In this document: positions 47,638-57,661 of the stretch, in pieces | Numbering within the stretch: position 1 is the first letter of the stretch | Layout: each line of letters starts with the position of its first letter | Assembly (NCBI GenBank): GCA_014529385.2 | Contig: CM043968.1 | Span: forward strand, 22,063,484 to 22,127,483 | Reading direction: 5' to 3' | Length of the DNA: 64,000 bases | From: Adiantum capillus-veneris | Lineage: Eukaryota; Streptophyta; Polypodiopsida; Polypodiales; Pteridaceae | Position numbers and translations under genes: made by a program | Notes under the pieces: model-generated | Told to the model about the DNA's origin: nothing | The model's input: the letters and a program-made list of their open reading frames with translations, nothing else | Databases searched by the model: none

Positions 47638-48831
47638 GCTCCCTTTACACAAAGGGAATTAGGGACACATGTCAGCTCCCTAGGCCAGATGCCCACAAGG
47701 TGTGCCCAATTCCTATTGGAAGACCCTTGAAGTGGACCAATGAGAATTAAGCTAGAGTAAATCTAGTTTAATTAATTTAAAAACATTTAATAAAAGAAAC
47801 CAATGAGAATTAAGTCTCCTAGAAGACTATTGGGCAGTCTCCCAAGGGGTCCAATGAGCATTCAGGAGCCCAATGGCTTGCCTGATTCCTATTGGCCAGG
47901 AGGCAAAGGGGTCCAATGAGAGTTTAGTTTAATTATTTAATTACCTAAAGCTCTCACAAAAGGGGAAAGGGGGACACATGTCAGAAGGCTATCACTTATG
48001 CTGCTTAACACCCATTGGCTTGACTTGGGGAGGTCCAATGAGGCAAAAGCCATACCAATTTAGCATGAAGGGCTCGCCCAAGAGAGAGAGGGGGCTGAGT
48101 TTTGCTTGGCATTGACACACACACACTCACACTTGACCATGTGTGAAGAAAGAATACTCTATCTCCTCCCAAGCTTTAATGGAGAGCTCATCACCTACTC
48201 GAAGCTTGTGAGATAGAAGCCTACATCAACACTCTCTTGGCATATGGATGCAAATCCAACCAAGAGCCAAGCTTCAATGCATGCTCATCTTCTCTACCAA
48301 GCTAATTACTAAGCTAAGCTATGCTAATATGAGTGATTATGTGAGGAGATGTACATCTTTCTCGTAAGATACTCCTTCTTCCTCTCAATCTACTCTCATA
48401 CCCTGCTAGCTCTCACCATCTTCGAAGGTGTGTGAGGTCTTGGGTCTGAGAATGGGGATAATTCAAGTTGTGTTTGATTAAGTGTTTTGCTTAGTGCATG
48501 AAGCTTCCATCTTCATTGCACTAGCTAGTCTTGAAGGAACACAAGGAATTGTATTGTACAATGTCTCTCTTGATGGGAGAAACCATAATACAAAGACTTT
48601 TGGAGGGGGGACCGGCTCCATGCAAATCCGGTCCTCAACTATTGTCAATAGCTTAATTTCTCTCTCTTTTGAAAGTATTGTCGATGCTATCTAACTAGGT
48701 GTTATGCGTTTTGTTGCTCTCTCCACCCAAGCACTCTTGTAATTCTCATTAGGAATCTATTCTAATGAAATGCCCACTATGTTCATGCTAATTTCCGCTA
48801 CACATAAGTTATTAGGCCATTAAATGTTACA
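47199..48831 (+). repeat. 3' LTR of the chromovirus
   Basis: 1,633 bp from TGTCATAATAATC to AAATGTTACA, matching the solo LTR at 30094-31684. The extra length is mainly a longer (CA)n tract at about 47579-47633, against 22 bp in the solo copy. The following bases CTCTA cannot be paired with a left duplication because the 5' LTR is truncated. Confidence 0.92.
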
Positions 48832-48948
48832 CTCTACATCATAACCTCTATCCATCTCTCTCACTACCTTATCTCTATCTCTACACCTTCTCTATGTACT
48901 CTCTACCTAATCTACCTGACCTTTCCCTCTACATCCTAACCTCTATCC

Positions 48949-48982
<34 letters not shown>

Positions 48983-49720
48983 CTGATCTCTAGACCCTCT
49001 ATCTCTACCTAGTCTTTATCTCTACACCTTTTCTACGTACTCTCTACCTAATCTCTACACGCTCTATCTACTCCATCAACACTTTTCCCTACACCCTAGT
49101 CTCTTTCTGATTCCTAATCTTATCTATAGAATCTTTATCTCTACTCCCCTAATCATATCTATCTAAGCGCTCTCTCTACCCCCTGTCCCTAATCTTGACT
49201 CTTTCTATTGCTACTTTGTACGTATCCTCCTTCTTTACCTAATCTACCTCATCTCTACACCTTCTTTATCAACTCTATTCACACCTCACTCCACACCCTT
49301 ATCTCTTTCAAGATCCTAACCCAATTTATCTACTCTCTACTTAATCTCTATCCCTACCCTCTCTCTATCCCCTAATCTCAACTCTCTATCCATGTAATCT
49401 CTCTATACTCTCTCTCTCTCTTTGTGTGTGTGTGTGTGTGTAGACTCTTCATATATTCTCTATCTACACAATCTCTCTCTAATCTCTATCTACTCTACCT
49501 TTACACACTTTCTCTCTATAATCTCTATCTACTCTCTCTCTCTCCACACTTTCTCTGCACACCCTATCCTTCTCTCTCTTGCTAACTTTCTTTCTTTTTG
49601 TCTAATGTAACTACCTCTCTTTCTCTCTCTACTTAAACAATAATAATTAAATATATGCTAGTCCCTACTTTAACATTAACTATAAAATGTACACTAATAT
49701 CTCTTTCTCCCTCTCTTTTC
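48832..49720. repeat. CT-rich simple-sequence block (right part)
   Basis: Nearly 900 bp of degenerate CTCTACC/CTCTATCT words on the plus strand, with a purer (CT)n at about 48952-48981 and a (GT)n at 49422-49441. No gene. It continues the block seen at 41258-41384. Confidence 0.8.
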
Positions 49721-50049
49721 CTCTCTTCCTAATCACACACCAGAGAAACAAGGAAGCATCTACGAACTAATCTCACACTTACAACAAAGAACCAAACAAG
49801 CAAAGTGAGATCAACCAACTAAGCAAGAAAACACCTACACCAAATATGCAAGGCAAAATTTTTGAATCTAACTTTTCTAATGTGTGTGTGTATTTAGAAA
49901 GCAGGGTGGGAAGGGGAGGATTGTGTAGAATCTTGCCTCTTGTTTTCCTCTAACAGTCGCATCTTCTTGCTGTCGTCTTTTGTAGAGCCCTCTTGTGGTC
50001 TACCCTCTCCTCTCCAATGATCTTTGGTTGGTGGAGCACTCCACCAAAG

Positions 50050-50110
50050 ATTGTGTGTGTGTGTGTGTGTGTGTGTGCATGCGCGCGTGCGTGTGTGTGT
50101 GTGTGAAGGA

Positions 50111-50150
<40 letters not shown>
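50050..50150. repeat. (GT)n and (GA)n microsatellites
   Basis: A (GT)n run with GC interruptions (50052-50105) followed by (GA)n (50114-50148). A (CT)n run lies at about 50340-50373. Between these there is no gene. Confidence 0.93.
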
Positions 50151-50155
<5 letters not shown>

Positions 50156-50338
50156 ATTTGAGAGGGAGAGAAAGGGAGAATATGGATGTTAAGCAAGGTA
50201 TGCTATAAAAAATGTGCTATACCATGCTTTTGTCATTTTTTAAATCTGCAAGGTAATATATGCGATACTATCTATGTTAATATTTAATTTATAAAAAAAT
50301 TCTTCCCGCTCTGCTCTCCTCTTTGGCCACCCCACTTT

Positions 50339-50375
<37 letters not shown>

Positions 50376-50735
50376 AAAATGCAATAAAGGGCCGCATTAA
50401 AACGTTTAAAAACTTTTATAGTGTATCAAACTTGCAGTTCAATAATGTGGCTTGTTTTGTATGCATGTGAGGTACCAATTCTAAGACAACAAAGCACCCT
50501 CTCTTTCTGGGTTGTGTAATCAAGTCCCACTTTATAATGTCACAAGTCTTGTGGATAAATAGGGCACAAGAATGACCTCTATGATTCTCAACTTAACATA
50601 AAGAGGCCAATCATGACAATTGCAAGAATGTATTTTTGTTTGCATCCTATCAAAAACCCATTAGAGTTTTTGTTTTTGTGTTACATCTACCCCTAGGGGA
50701 TATCCTAGATGTTTTAAAACATGACCCCTAGGGAG

Positions 50736-51364
50736 TCAAGAAAGTATAGTGTCATCAGCAAAACTCAGTGTAGTCATAGGCTTCTCCTTTGATATCAATC
50801 CCTCAATGGAAATTACTTGCACTTGTGCATCCAAAAAAACAAAAGAGACGTTGGTGGCCACAACAAATTGAATAGGGCCAAGAGGACACCCCTTATCTAA
50901 TTGATCTTCAAACAAGAAAGAGATATTGGGTGGCCATAACAAATTGAATAGGGCGAAGAGGACACCCCTTATCTAATTGATCTTCAAACAAGAATTTCCT
51001 TTGATAATTTGCCTCCTTGCAATTGCTTTGGCCAACAACTTATAAATAAAGCACAACATAGTAATAGGCCTCTAATGGTTGAGATTAGTAGAAAACATTT
51101 GCTTTGGAATCATTTTTTAAATCCCTTGCTTCAGGCATGGGTCCATGCATTGAGATAGCCATATAGAATTGAGAAGTTTAAGAACAGTACAATTTAATGA
51201 TGCCCATAAGTGCATAATAAATTCTTTGGTAATCCCGCAAATAGGAGTCTTTTGATTTGCCATACATTTTAGAGCCCAATAGATTCTGATCATGAAAGGA
51301 ATTCTCAAGCCTACTTGCATCTGCTATCCCAGTGCATGGTGTCAAATGCACCAACGTTTGATTC
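50736..51364 (-). pseudogene. LINE (L1-type) reverse transcriptase fragment
   Basis: A non-LTR reverse transcriptase remnant on the minus strand. In order it shows YWALKCMANQ and GITKEFIMHLW (RT domain 0/1 region, about 51230-51300), RPITMLCFIYKLLAKAIARR (about 51025-51085), GCPLGPIQFVV (about 50860-50890) and the catalytic SFADDT box (about 50742-50760). Stops separate the pieces, and a 76-bp tandem duplication interrupts it. No endonuclease domain is seen. Confidence 0.75.
50852..51000. repeat. 76-bp tandem duplication inside the LINE fragment
   Basis: The block from TTGG(G)TGGCCA through AACAAGAA occurs twice, offset by 76 bp (ACAAATTG at 50863-50870 and again 76 bp later). It duplicates the GCPLGP part of the RT. 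Confidence 0.85.
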
Positions 51365-51816
51365 ATGTCTCTTGCTCTTTTGATTGAAATATCCAAACTT
51401 TATAAAAATTCTCCTCAAAGTGTTAGGTACATGTATCCATCAGTTGTTGGCCATAAGCAATCACAAAACCATCTTCCATTACAAGCTTGGTCGTACTTTC
51501 ACTTTTTGCTTTGGATTCAAGCTTTTGAAAAAAAAAAGTCTTTGCGTACACACTCACACACTTTAGCCAGTGTTCCTATGCTGCAAGCCAACCCAGTTCC
51601 ATCCTGGGGTGATATGTAAACCAAAGAGAAAACTACAACCCCAAAACTTTGTGAGGACACGATCGAGCTTTGCGGTTGTCCTGGCAGCTCGAAGCAAGCT
51701 TGGATGCATTGAACACCTCCAAATGGCCCTCAATTGGGTCATGGAAGACGCAATCCCAAAGCTCGCATTAACAAGCTCGAGGCACGATTCGACTCAATAA
51801 TCAGACTCGTCACTGA

Positions 51817-51879
<63 letters not shown>

Positions 51880-51903
51880 TTTTATTACCGTCATCATCGG
51901 AGG

Positions 51904-52265
51904 TCAAATACCTATGGGACCAATGTTACATGTGATGGAGGATGTGTGTGGCTGATGATACTCGATGCTCCAAATTGTGGTGATGAGAGTCGCAATGGAG
52001 AGCCCACACTGTGAATGGGAGAGGAAAGTGTACAGGTCTAAGTCATGGCTGAAAATGTGAGGGAAGCAAGTTTGGATGTGACCAAAAGCTGAGCACTCTA
52101 GTAGTGTGTGGTACTCAAACTCTAAAAATTGCAGTGAGCATAATGTGCACAATCGATTTGATTCTAGTCCATTGCCCGAACGACCCGTCTCACATCGAAG
52201 GGAGTGGGAGCTAAGCCGAATGGCTACGATAGTGTGTATCACTGAAAAGGGGATAGGCTCAAGCA

Positions 52266-52266
<1 letters not shown>
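51904..52266 (-). pseudogene. LINE C-terminal zinc-finger-like tail fragment
   Basis: A 120-codon minus-strand frame containing RLSSHSLRCETGR, then RLCTLC and EYHTLLECSAFGHI. A Cys-Cys, His-Cys arrangement of this type is typical of the C-terminal end of many LINE reverse transcriptases. It lies upstream on the minus strand of the RT fragment at 50.7-51.4 kb, in the wrong order to be its tail, so it belongs to another copy or a rearranged one. Confidence 0.55.
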
Positions 52267-52358
<92 letters not shown>

Positions 52359-52400
52359 AGGGGAGAGAGAGAGGGGGAACGGGGAGGGGAGCGGCCAGCC

Positions 52401-52455
<55 letters not shown>

Positions 52456-52459
<4 letters not shown>

Positions 52460-52497
52460 AGAAGAAGAAGAGAGTTTTAATGTCGTAGGAAACTATC

Positions 52498-52500
<3 letters not shown>
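52456..52500 (-). repeat. SINE-like 3' tail, minus orientation
   Basis: The block GAAGAAGAAG, TTTTAATGTCGTAGGAAACT, ATCC is the reverse complement of the 3' end of the unit at 54488-54640. Only the tail is present, squeezed between two (GA)n tracts. Confidence 0.5.
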
Positions 52501-52565
<65 letters not shown>

Positions 52566-52656
52566 GGGTTGGAGGGATCATGAGAGGGAGAGGGGGTGTG
52601 ATACAAAGAGACACAAGGCACTAGCAAAAATGCTAGTTCCTTGTCAAGATAGATAC

Positions 52657-52713
<57 letters not shown>

Positions 52714-52717
<4 letters not shown>

Positions 52718-53361
52718 GTCCTTGGCTACTTCAGTGGTGGGAGGGGCAGCAATGGGTGGTGGTGGTAGGATTAGGGGCGGCTCATGGTGGCAGTAAGCTA
52801 GCACTACTAACCACCAGTGGTGGACTTAGGTGGTGGTGGCGATGGGTGCTAAGGGGCGGCAATGGGAGGTAGTGGTGGTGGCCCTCCGAAAAAGAAGAAA
52901 GCTCGCTCCGTTGAGCTCGTCCCATAACCGTCCCCAGCTCTCGATGCCACCATGCTCCCCGTCGTTGTTGGTCTGATACCAGTTGAAGGGTACGCAAGTG
53001 CGGTGCATGTGCAGAGAGGGAGAAGGAGAGAAAGAGAGAGAGCACACAGAGTATGTGGAGTCGGGTCTAACTATGAGCTACTCCCTTATTCTTTTTTGTG
53101 TATTATGAATAAGTCATAGGGTAAGTGTGATGGGTGCGTTATCGGGTATTGGGCACATCGGCCTTTACCCCAACATGTACATGTCTCCACTCCACGTCTC
53201 CTCTTCCACTTCAAAAATGACTTCCAAGGACGTTTAATTGATTTTCCTCTAGAATCTTTGAAAGATTCTTTTTGAAAGACATTTCCTAAAAATTGTAGTC
53301 CTTGTTGAACCCTTATGGTCATCAATCATTGAGGTTTATAGCATATCCTCATCGCTATATA
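52714..53361. other. No gene recognised
   Basis: GGTGGT-rich sequence (52730-52880) followed by GC-rich unique-looking DNA. The frames here show no motif I recognise. Confidence 0.4.
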
Positions 53362-53714
53362 ACACGGGCATGCTCAAATGGGATCAATGGTGGAGGAGGA
53401 AAACGTGGGGCGCGCCAATCGTGGACCGTCAGATTTGGTAATTTTTTCGAATTTACAAATTTGCCCCGAATTTACTAATCGACCCACATTTACAATATGA
53501 CATATTCAAATCCCCATTATTTCAATGAACGTATCCGGACGTAGTGGTTAGTGCACATGACTCGCAGCGTGGAGGTCGCAGGTTCAAGACATGGGGTGTG
53601 GATTGTCCCGAATTTACTTTTTTCCCTGAATTTACCAAATGTCTCAAATTTACAAATGTGCATCTGACGGTCCGAATCACCTCAATCGTAGATCCCATTT
53701 GAAACTGCCCGTGT
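53362..53714. mobile_element. 353-bp inverted-repeat element (MITE-like) with a tRNA-like core
   Basis: Ends in imperfect 24-bp inverted repeats made of ACACGGGCA and TCAAATGGGATC separated by three variable bases. A second inverted pair, GGACCGTCAGAT, lies inside (about 53424 and 53668). Between the arms GAATTTAC-type words repeat. No open frame. I could not find a convincing target-site duplication. Confidence 0.65.
53531..53597 (+). other. tRNA-like pol III promoter segment within the MITE-like element
   Basis: GTAGTGGTTAGTGC resembles a tRNA A-box/D-arm, and GGTCGCAGGTTCAAGAC about 40 bp later resembles the B-box/T-arm. The acceptor ends do not pair, so it is not a functional tRNA gene. 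It may be a SINE head captured by the inverted-repeat element. Confidence 0.5.
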
Positions 53715-53949
53715 GAAAGATAGCATATGGGGTGGGGTCCAAAATATGCTCTTGTTTGTTATTACTTTGTTTGGCAACAGTAAAGCTAGCCTTCCACTCA
53801 CATATTCATTCACAATCACAAATAAGAGCCAAGTCTCACAAGAGATTTGTATTATTAATCTACTAACATAATATGGCGGAAGGGGGAGCCCTTTACACGT
53901 GTCGCAATTTGTGACTTGAAGGTTAAAGTCCAAAACAAAAACAAACCCC

Positions 53950-54025
53950 TTTGCACACGATAAAGAGGGAGAGAAGGAGAGAGAGAGAGAGAGAGAGAGG
54001 CCGCCGAAGGCGGCCGATCGTACTA
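53950..54025. repeat. GA microsatellite with an adjacent short palindrome
   Basis: (GA)n at about 53974-53999 followed by GGCCGCC, GAA, GGCGGCC (54000-54016), a perfect GC hairpin. Confidence 0.8.
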
Positions 54026-54340
54026 GTGCATTTAAGGGTTAACAAACACACTAGTTTCTAAAAGTTGGAATGGGATCTTATGGAAAAGTGTGTTGCCTTG
54101 TTAAGATAAGCTCCCAACTTTTTCTAAAGTTTCTCCTTGCTTTGAGGAGTCGAAATGAATTTCCATTGGTGAGGCCCATCTAATACACAAGAAAAACTTT
54201 GTATTTGTAGCTCTACTACAACTTAGGAGCTTGTCTCCTTGAGACCACTAAATTCCATTTCAAATAGTGTGAGCATTATTTAATTGAAAAATGGAAGATT
54301 CCCAAGGAGATTCTCTCTCTATTTGGCGAGTGGAGACGGT

Positions 54341-54341
<1 letters not shown>

Positions 54342-54396
<55 letters not shown>
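54342..54396. repeat. (CT)n microsatellite
   Basis: About 55 bp of pure CT. The coding-looking frames on both strands are artefacts of the dinucleotide. Confidence 0.95.
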
Positions 54397-54400
<4 letters not shown>

Positions 54401-54487
54401 TCGAGCAACGCATGTGGCAAAGCCCCTCTCTCTCGGATGTGTGTGTGTGTTTATGGGTGTGTGCGTGCTAAAAGAAAGAGGAAACTG

Positions 54488-54640
54488 GTATAACCTTTCT
54501 ATCACCCAAGTGTAGTAGATTGGTTATGCCATTTTCCTCTTGTTTAACAGGTCTTGAGTTCAACGCTCCTCGTCGGATAGATCTTTAAGGTCTATTGGGA
54601 TAATTTCCTACGACGTTAAAAAAATCTTCTTCTTCCTGTG
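54488..54640 (+). mobile_element. SINE-like unit
   Basis: TAGATTGGTTATGCC and GGTCTTGAGTTCAACGC are spaced like a tRNA-type A-box and B-box. A body and tail ending CTACGACGTTAAAAAAATC then CTTCTTCTTCC and a (GT)n run follow. The same tail occurs in reverse at 52456-52500. It looks like a short tRNA-derived SINE; its 5' edge and target duplication are not clear. Confidence 0.5.
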
Positions 54641-54799
54641 TGTGTGTGTGTGTGTGTGCAAGCTGCGAGGGGCACTCTTGTCTAATACCACTACTAGGCT
54701 CAAATACAAATGGTCATTACAGGTGGTATATTCATTCACGTTGTTAATTGATACGTCTACGTCCACCGAGGTAGTTCTAAGGGAAAATTACCAAAATAC

Positions 54800-55194
54800 C
54801 CCTCTAATTTGTGGAAATTCCCAAAATACCCTTGTATATATTTGGTTGGATTGTTCAAGATTTTCTAATCTTCGTTCCTTTTTGACAATTGCGATCCATT
54901 TTGAGTGCTTAGCATCTAATTTGTCGCAAATTACCTCGCAAAAAAGGCAATAATGTCTAAAAATAATGAAGTGATTCATCTCCGAAGCCTACATAAGCAA
55001 CCCAAATTCTAGTTTTAGCATCTTGTATTGATAGACAGTCAGTCTTCTTAAGAAAAGCTACAAATTTTTATATCTCTGGAGAAATTTAATTTCACAACCA
55101 GGGGTATTTTGGGAATTTATGACAAAATATTGAAGGTATTTTGGGAATTTTTGAAATTTGAGGGGTATTTTGAAAATTTCCACAAATTAGAGGG
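54800..55194. mobile_element. 395-bp inverted-repeat element next to the candidate gene
   Basis: The left arm begins CCCTCTAATTTGTGGAAATT (from about 54800) and continues to CAAAATACCC. The right arm (55163-55194) is its inverse with two mismatches. Further copies of the GGGTATTTTGGGAATTT motif at 55104-55155 extend the right arm. No open frame. It ends about 55 bp before the ATG of the candidate host exon and could have been incorporated into that gene's promoter. Confidence 0.55.
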
Positions 55195-55248
55195 TCTCTC
55201 ATCCGCGTCGGACCGAGACAGGGGAGGGGATCGGCGAGCGTGAGGAAG

Positions 55249-55335
55249 ATGGACAGCATCCTCACCAAGGCCAGCAGCTTCCTCTTAGCCCGCCGCGCCA
55301 AGCAGGAATTCTCCTCCATGGGCGACGATGTAAAC
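55249..55335 (+). CDS. Candidate first exon of a host gene
   Basis: 29 codons, MDSILTKASSFLLARRAKQE followed by FSSMGDDVN, running straight into a perfect plant splice donor (AAC then GTAAGTTC at 55336) in phase 0. GC-rich codon use and the GC-rich upstream leader (GTCGGACCGAGACAGG, GGATCGGCG) stand out from the AT-rich repeats around it, as expected for a real gene start. The N-terminus reminds me of plant DUF538-family proteins, but 29 residues cannot prove it. I cannot find a convincing second exon in the next kilobase. The gene may be truncated, or its next exon may lie beyond a long repeat-filled intron. Confidence 0.45.
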
Positions 55336-55385
55336 GTAAGTTCACTTTCTTTTTTCCCCTGTTTGTTCTAGTCTGCTTGCACAAC

Positions 55386-55386
<1 letters not shown>

Positions 55387-55425
<39 letters not shown>

Positions 55426-55434
55426 CGCGGCATC
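55387..55434. repeat. Homopolymer (C)48
   Basis: 48 consecutive C residues inside the putative first intron. Such tracts can form G-quadruplex DNA on the other strand, and their exact length is often uncertain in assemblies. Confidence 0.9.
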
Positions 55435-55438
55435 ATCT

Positions 55439-55532
55439 GAAATTCTGCCGGCTTATCATAGCATGGGTCCCCGTCATCCGAAATTCTACCGGCTGATCAT
55501 AGCATGGGCTTACCGCAATCTGTGTTCAAAGA
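55439..55532. repeat. Short tandem duplication after the C tract
   Basis: The block GAAATTCT(G/A)CCGGCT(T/G)ATCATAGCATGGG occurs twice (about 55440 and 55483), directly next to the (C)48 tract. Confidence 0.7.
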
Positions 55533-56280
55533 CTTGATCTTTGCAACTATGTAGAGTAATCGGTTTTTTTGTTGGTCGAGGAGAATGTGCTTGTATCTGA
55601 GTGAAGAAAATACCCACATTTATGTCTATCACCAGCTGAGACTTGTCTAGTGAGGATCAGAAGACAGTGCGGGTGAGACAGTCTTTGTGTTGATTGATGA
55701 GAAGCCAGCATACTGAGAGGGTACAATCATTGTTATTGCAATGTGCAGAGCGATAGCAAAAGTAATTATTGTCTTCTCAATGTTTTTGGAAAAGGCAATA
55801 AGAGGGCTCTGGGCAAGTCTATGTCTGATGTTGGTGCAGTATCTAATTTACATGATCATGCATGAAATGTAAAACAGCTTGAAATTTAGAAACATTCACT
55901 GAGGCTGGGGGAAGTTTATGACATTTAGGGAGTTAGGGGGGACTCATCTACTATGGTTGCACACTAGAGTGCACAAAGTCCTTGGCACTGCCCATGATGC
56001 AAATCTTAAGAAACGGGCAGAAAATTTCCCCCAGTTCTTACAATGCCTCCATCAGGCATTTGTTGCTTGCCCATATCTTCTTGCCGTGCCAGATCCAGTG
56101 GAAAGAAAGATAGACAAGATTGAGTAATCACACAATCAAAATCCTTTTTGTAATGTTGCATTAGTGGATGTGCTTGTGGGTCCTTTGCGTTATTGGTGTA
56201 TTCTTTTTCAGAATGAATGGAGAGAGATATTTGATATGCATTACTCGAGAGAGAGCTCTCTCATTGTAGATAGGTAGATG
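55533..56280. other. No gene recognised (possible intron)
   Basis: A 69-codon frame at 55918-56127 (ending PVERKIDKIE) looks protein-like but has no motif I recognise and no clear splice links. It may be intron or decayed coding DNA. Confidence 0.35.
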
Positions 56281-56298
56281 TATCCAGGGAGATTGAGT

Positions 56299-56571
56299 TC
56301 TGCTATAGAGAATGATACTAAATAGATCCTTGTATGTAGATAGTAAATCTCTGTGTGCGTGAACACACACACACACTTATACATATGTATGTATGTATGT
56401 GTGTGTATGTACACACACATACATACACACACATAGAGAGAGAGAGAGAGAGATCTGCTATAGAGAATGATACTAAATAGATCCTTGTATGTAGATAGTA
56501 AATTTGTGTGTGCGTGAACACACACACTTATACATGTATGTATGTATGTGTGTATGTGTATGTACATACAC

Positions 56572-56657
<86 letters not shown>
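56299..56657. repeat. 155-bp tandem duplication followed by long (GA)n
   Basis: TCTGCTATAGAGAATGATAC recurs at offset 155 bp (56299 and 56454), including the ACACAC/TATGTATG stretch and a (GA)n end. The second copy ends in a (GA)n tract of about 84 bp (56574-56657), the longest in the window. Confidence 0.88.
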
Positions 56658-56658
<1 letters not shown>

Positions 56659-57661
56659 ACCCATGATAGATTCGTGACGTGGAGGGCAGTTACATGGTTT
56701 TTGCAATTTGTGATGTCACATCCCTTTCTTCAGGGCGTACTGACAGATCCGGCCTTCATGCTTACTTAACGTAGGCGGACGGTTCCAATCCGAAGATTCC
56801 TTGTGCACGATGGCACTTCCTTCCAATCTTTTCCTCCTGTGAGTTATTACCACCAACAGTCTTTTCCCGATGCCCATTAGCGTCTCTTCCTTGCAAAATC
56901 ATCAAGAATTTTTCACTTAGCAAGCATCTAGGGCTGCTCGCAAAATCTTAGGCAGATAAAATTCTAGCCTGACCATTTTGTGAACATAAGTTCAAACTCA
57001 GCCCATGTAAGGGCGAACCCGCTTTAGATCTCAATGATGTTCTCCCATATGTGGTTAAGGTAATTCTTACCATTTTGAAACGGTTGTGAATTATACTCTT
57101 ACGAACATAATAGTTCGAATTTATTCCAGCATCGTGTAAATGCTACTTGACCTGCTCATGGAGAAACATATACCACAACTAAAAGTTGCTATTGTAATGG
57201 TAAAAGCAGATAGCGTACTCAATGATCAACGACCATCAGAAAACCTCTTCTCCTTAGATAAACTCAAATTTCTTCTACCGAACATGTCTCAAATAGAGAT
57301 TCTCGGGTCAGAATATCCTTGCGTGCAAAAAGGCGCTCAAGAGAGTATAACAAATTCCCTTCCAGTTCCTTGGCATAGGTCTGCATCTTCGTGTGTTATC
57401 CATGTACCCAAAGGTGTACATAATTCTTAAGCTGTGTTAGAGTTTTAGTGAACTTGGGAAATTTTTTTTCCCTTCGTAAGATCCTTAGAGTGAAGATGCC
57501 AACCTGACGATCCCTTGGCTCAATCTTAGAGCAAAACCCGCTCTTCAAATAAACTAGGATTTCAATCCTTAGATTCCTTGAGCACAGGCCGTAGCCGTCG
57601 CTTGTTTCTTTCCTCATAAAGAGAGTGCTTGTTCACTTGTGCGAAAAGCACTACCATAGCT
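56658..57661. other. No gene recognised
   Basis: About 1 kb without repeats or recognisable coding motifs. A 96-codon plus-strand frame (57140-57430) shows nothing I can name. Confidence 0.4.

Larger units (their letters stand above)
41385..48831 (+). mobile_element. Ty3/gypsy chromovirus, 5'-truncated and mutated
   Basis: A plus-strand element with a partial 5' LTR (41385-41622), an initiator-Met-tRNA primer site, gag, protease-RT-RNase H, integrase, a chromodomain-like tail, a purine-rich tract and a complete 3' LTR (47199-48831). The gag-pol order and tail match plant chromoviruses. The main reading frame is conserved from 42040 to 46845 but is cut by in-frame stops at 43189, 45343 and 46504 and by a double frameshift in gag. 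The 238 bp shared by the two LTRs differ at one position, which suggests a recent copy. Confidence 0.9.
51817..52713. repeat. Cluster of long (GA)n microsatellites
   Basis: Four long GA tracts: about 51817-51870, 52288-52351, 52402-52455 with GAA at its end, and 52501-52561. A fifth tract follows at about 52660-52713, and a (GT)n at 52267-52289. The Arg-Glu and Ser-Leu repeat frames over them are not genes. Confidence 0.95.

Noticed and set aside
53531..53597. Functional tRNA gene
   Set aside because: A-box- and B-box-like words are present, but acceptor-stem pairing and a clean anticodon arm are not; it lies inside an inverted-repeat element.
57140..57430. 96-codon plus-strand frame as a host gene
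   Set aside because: No recognisable motif, no clear splice sites or promoter, and composition like its surroundings.
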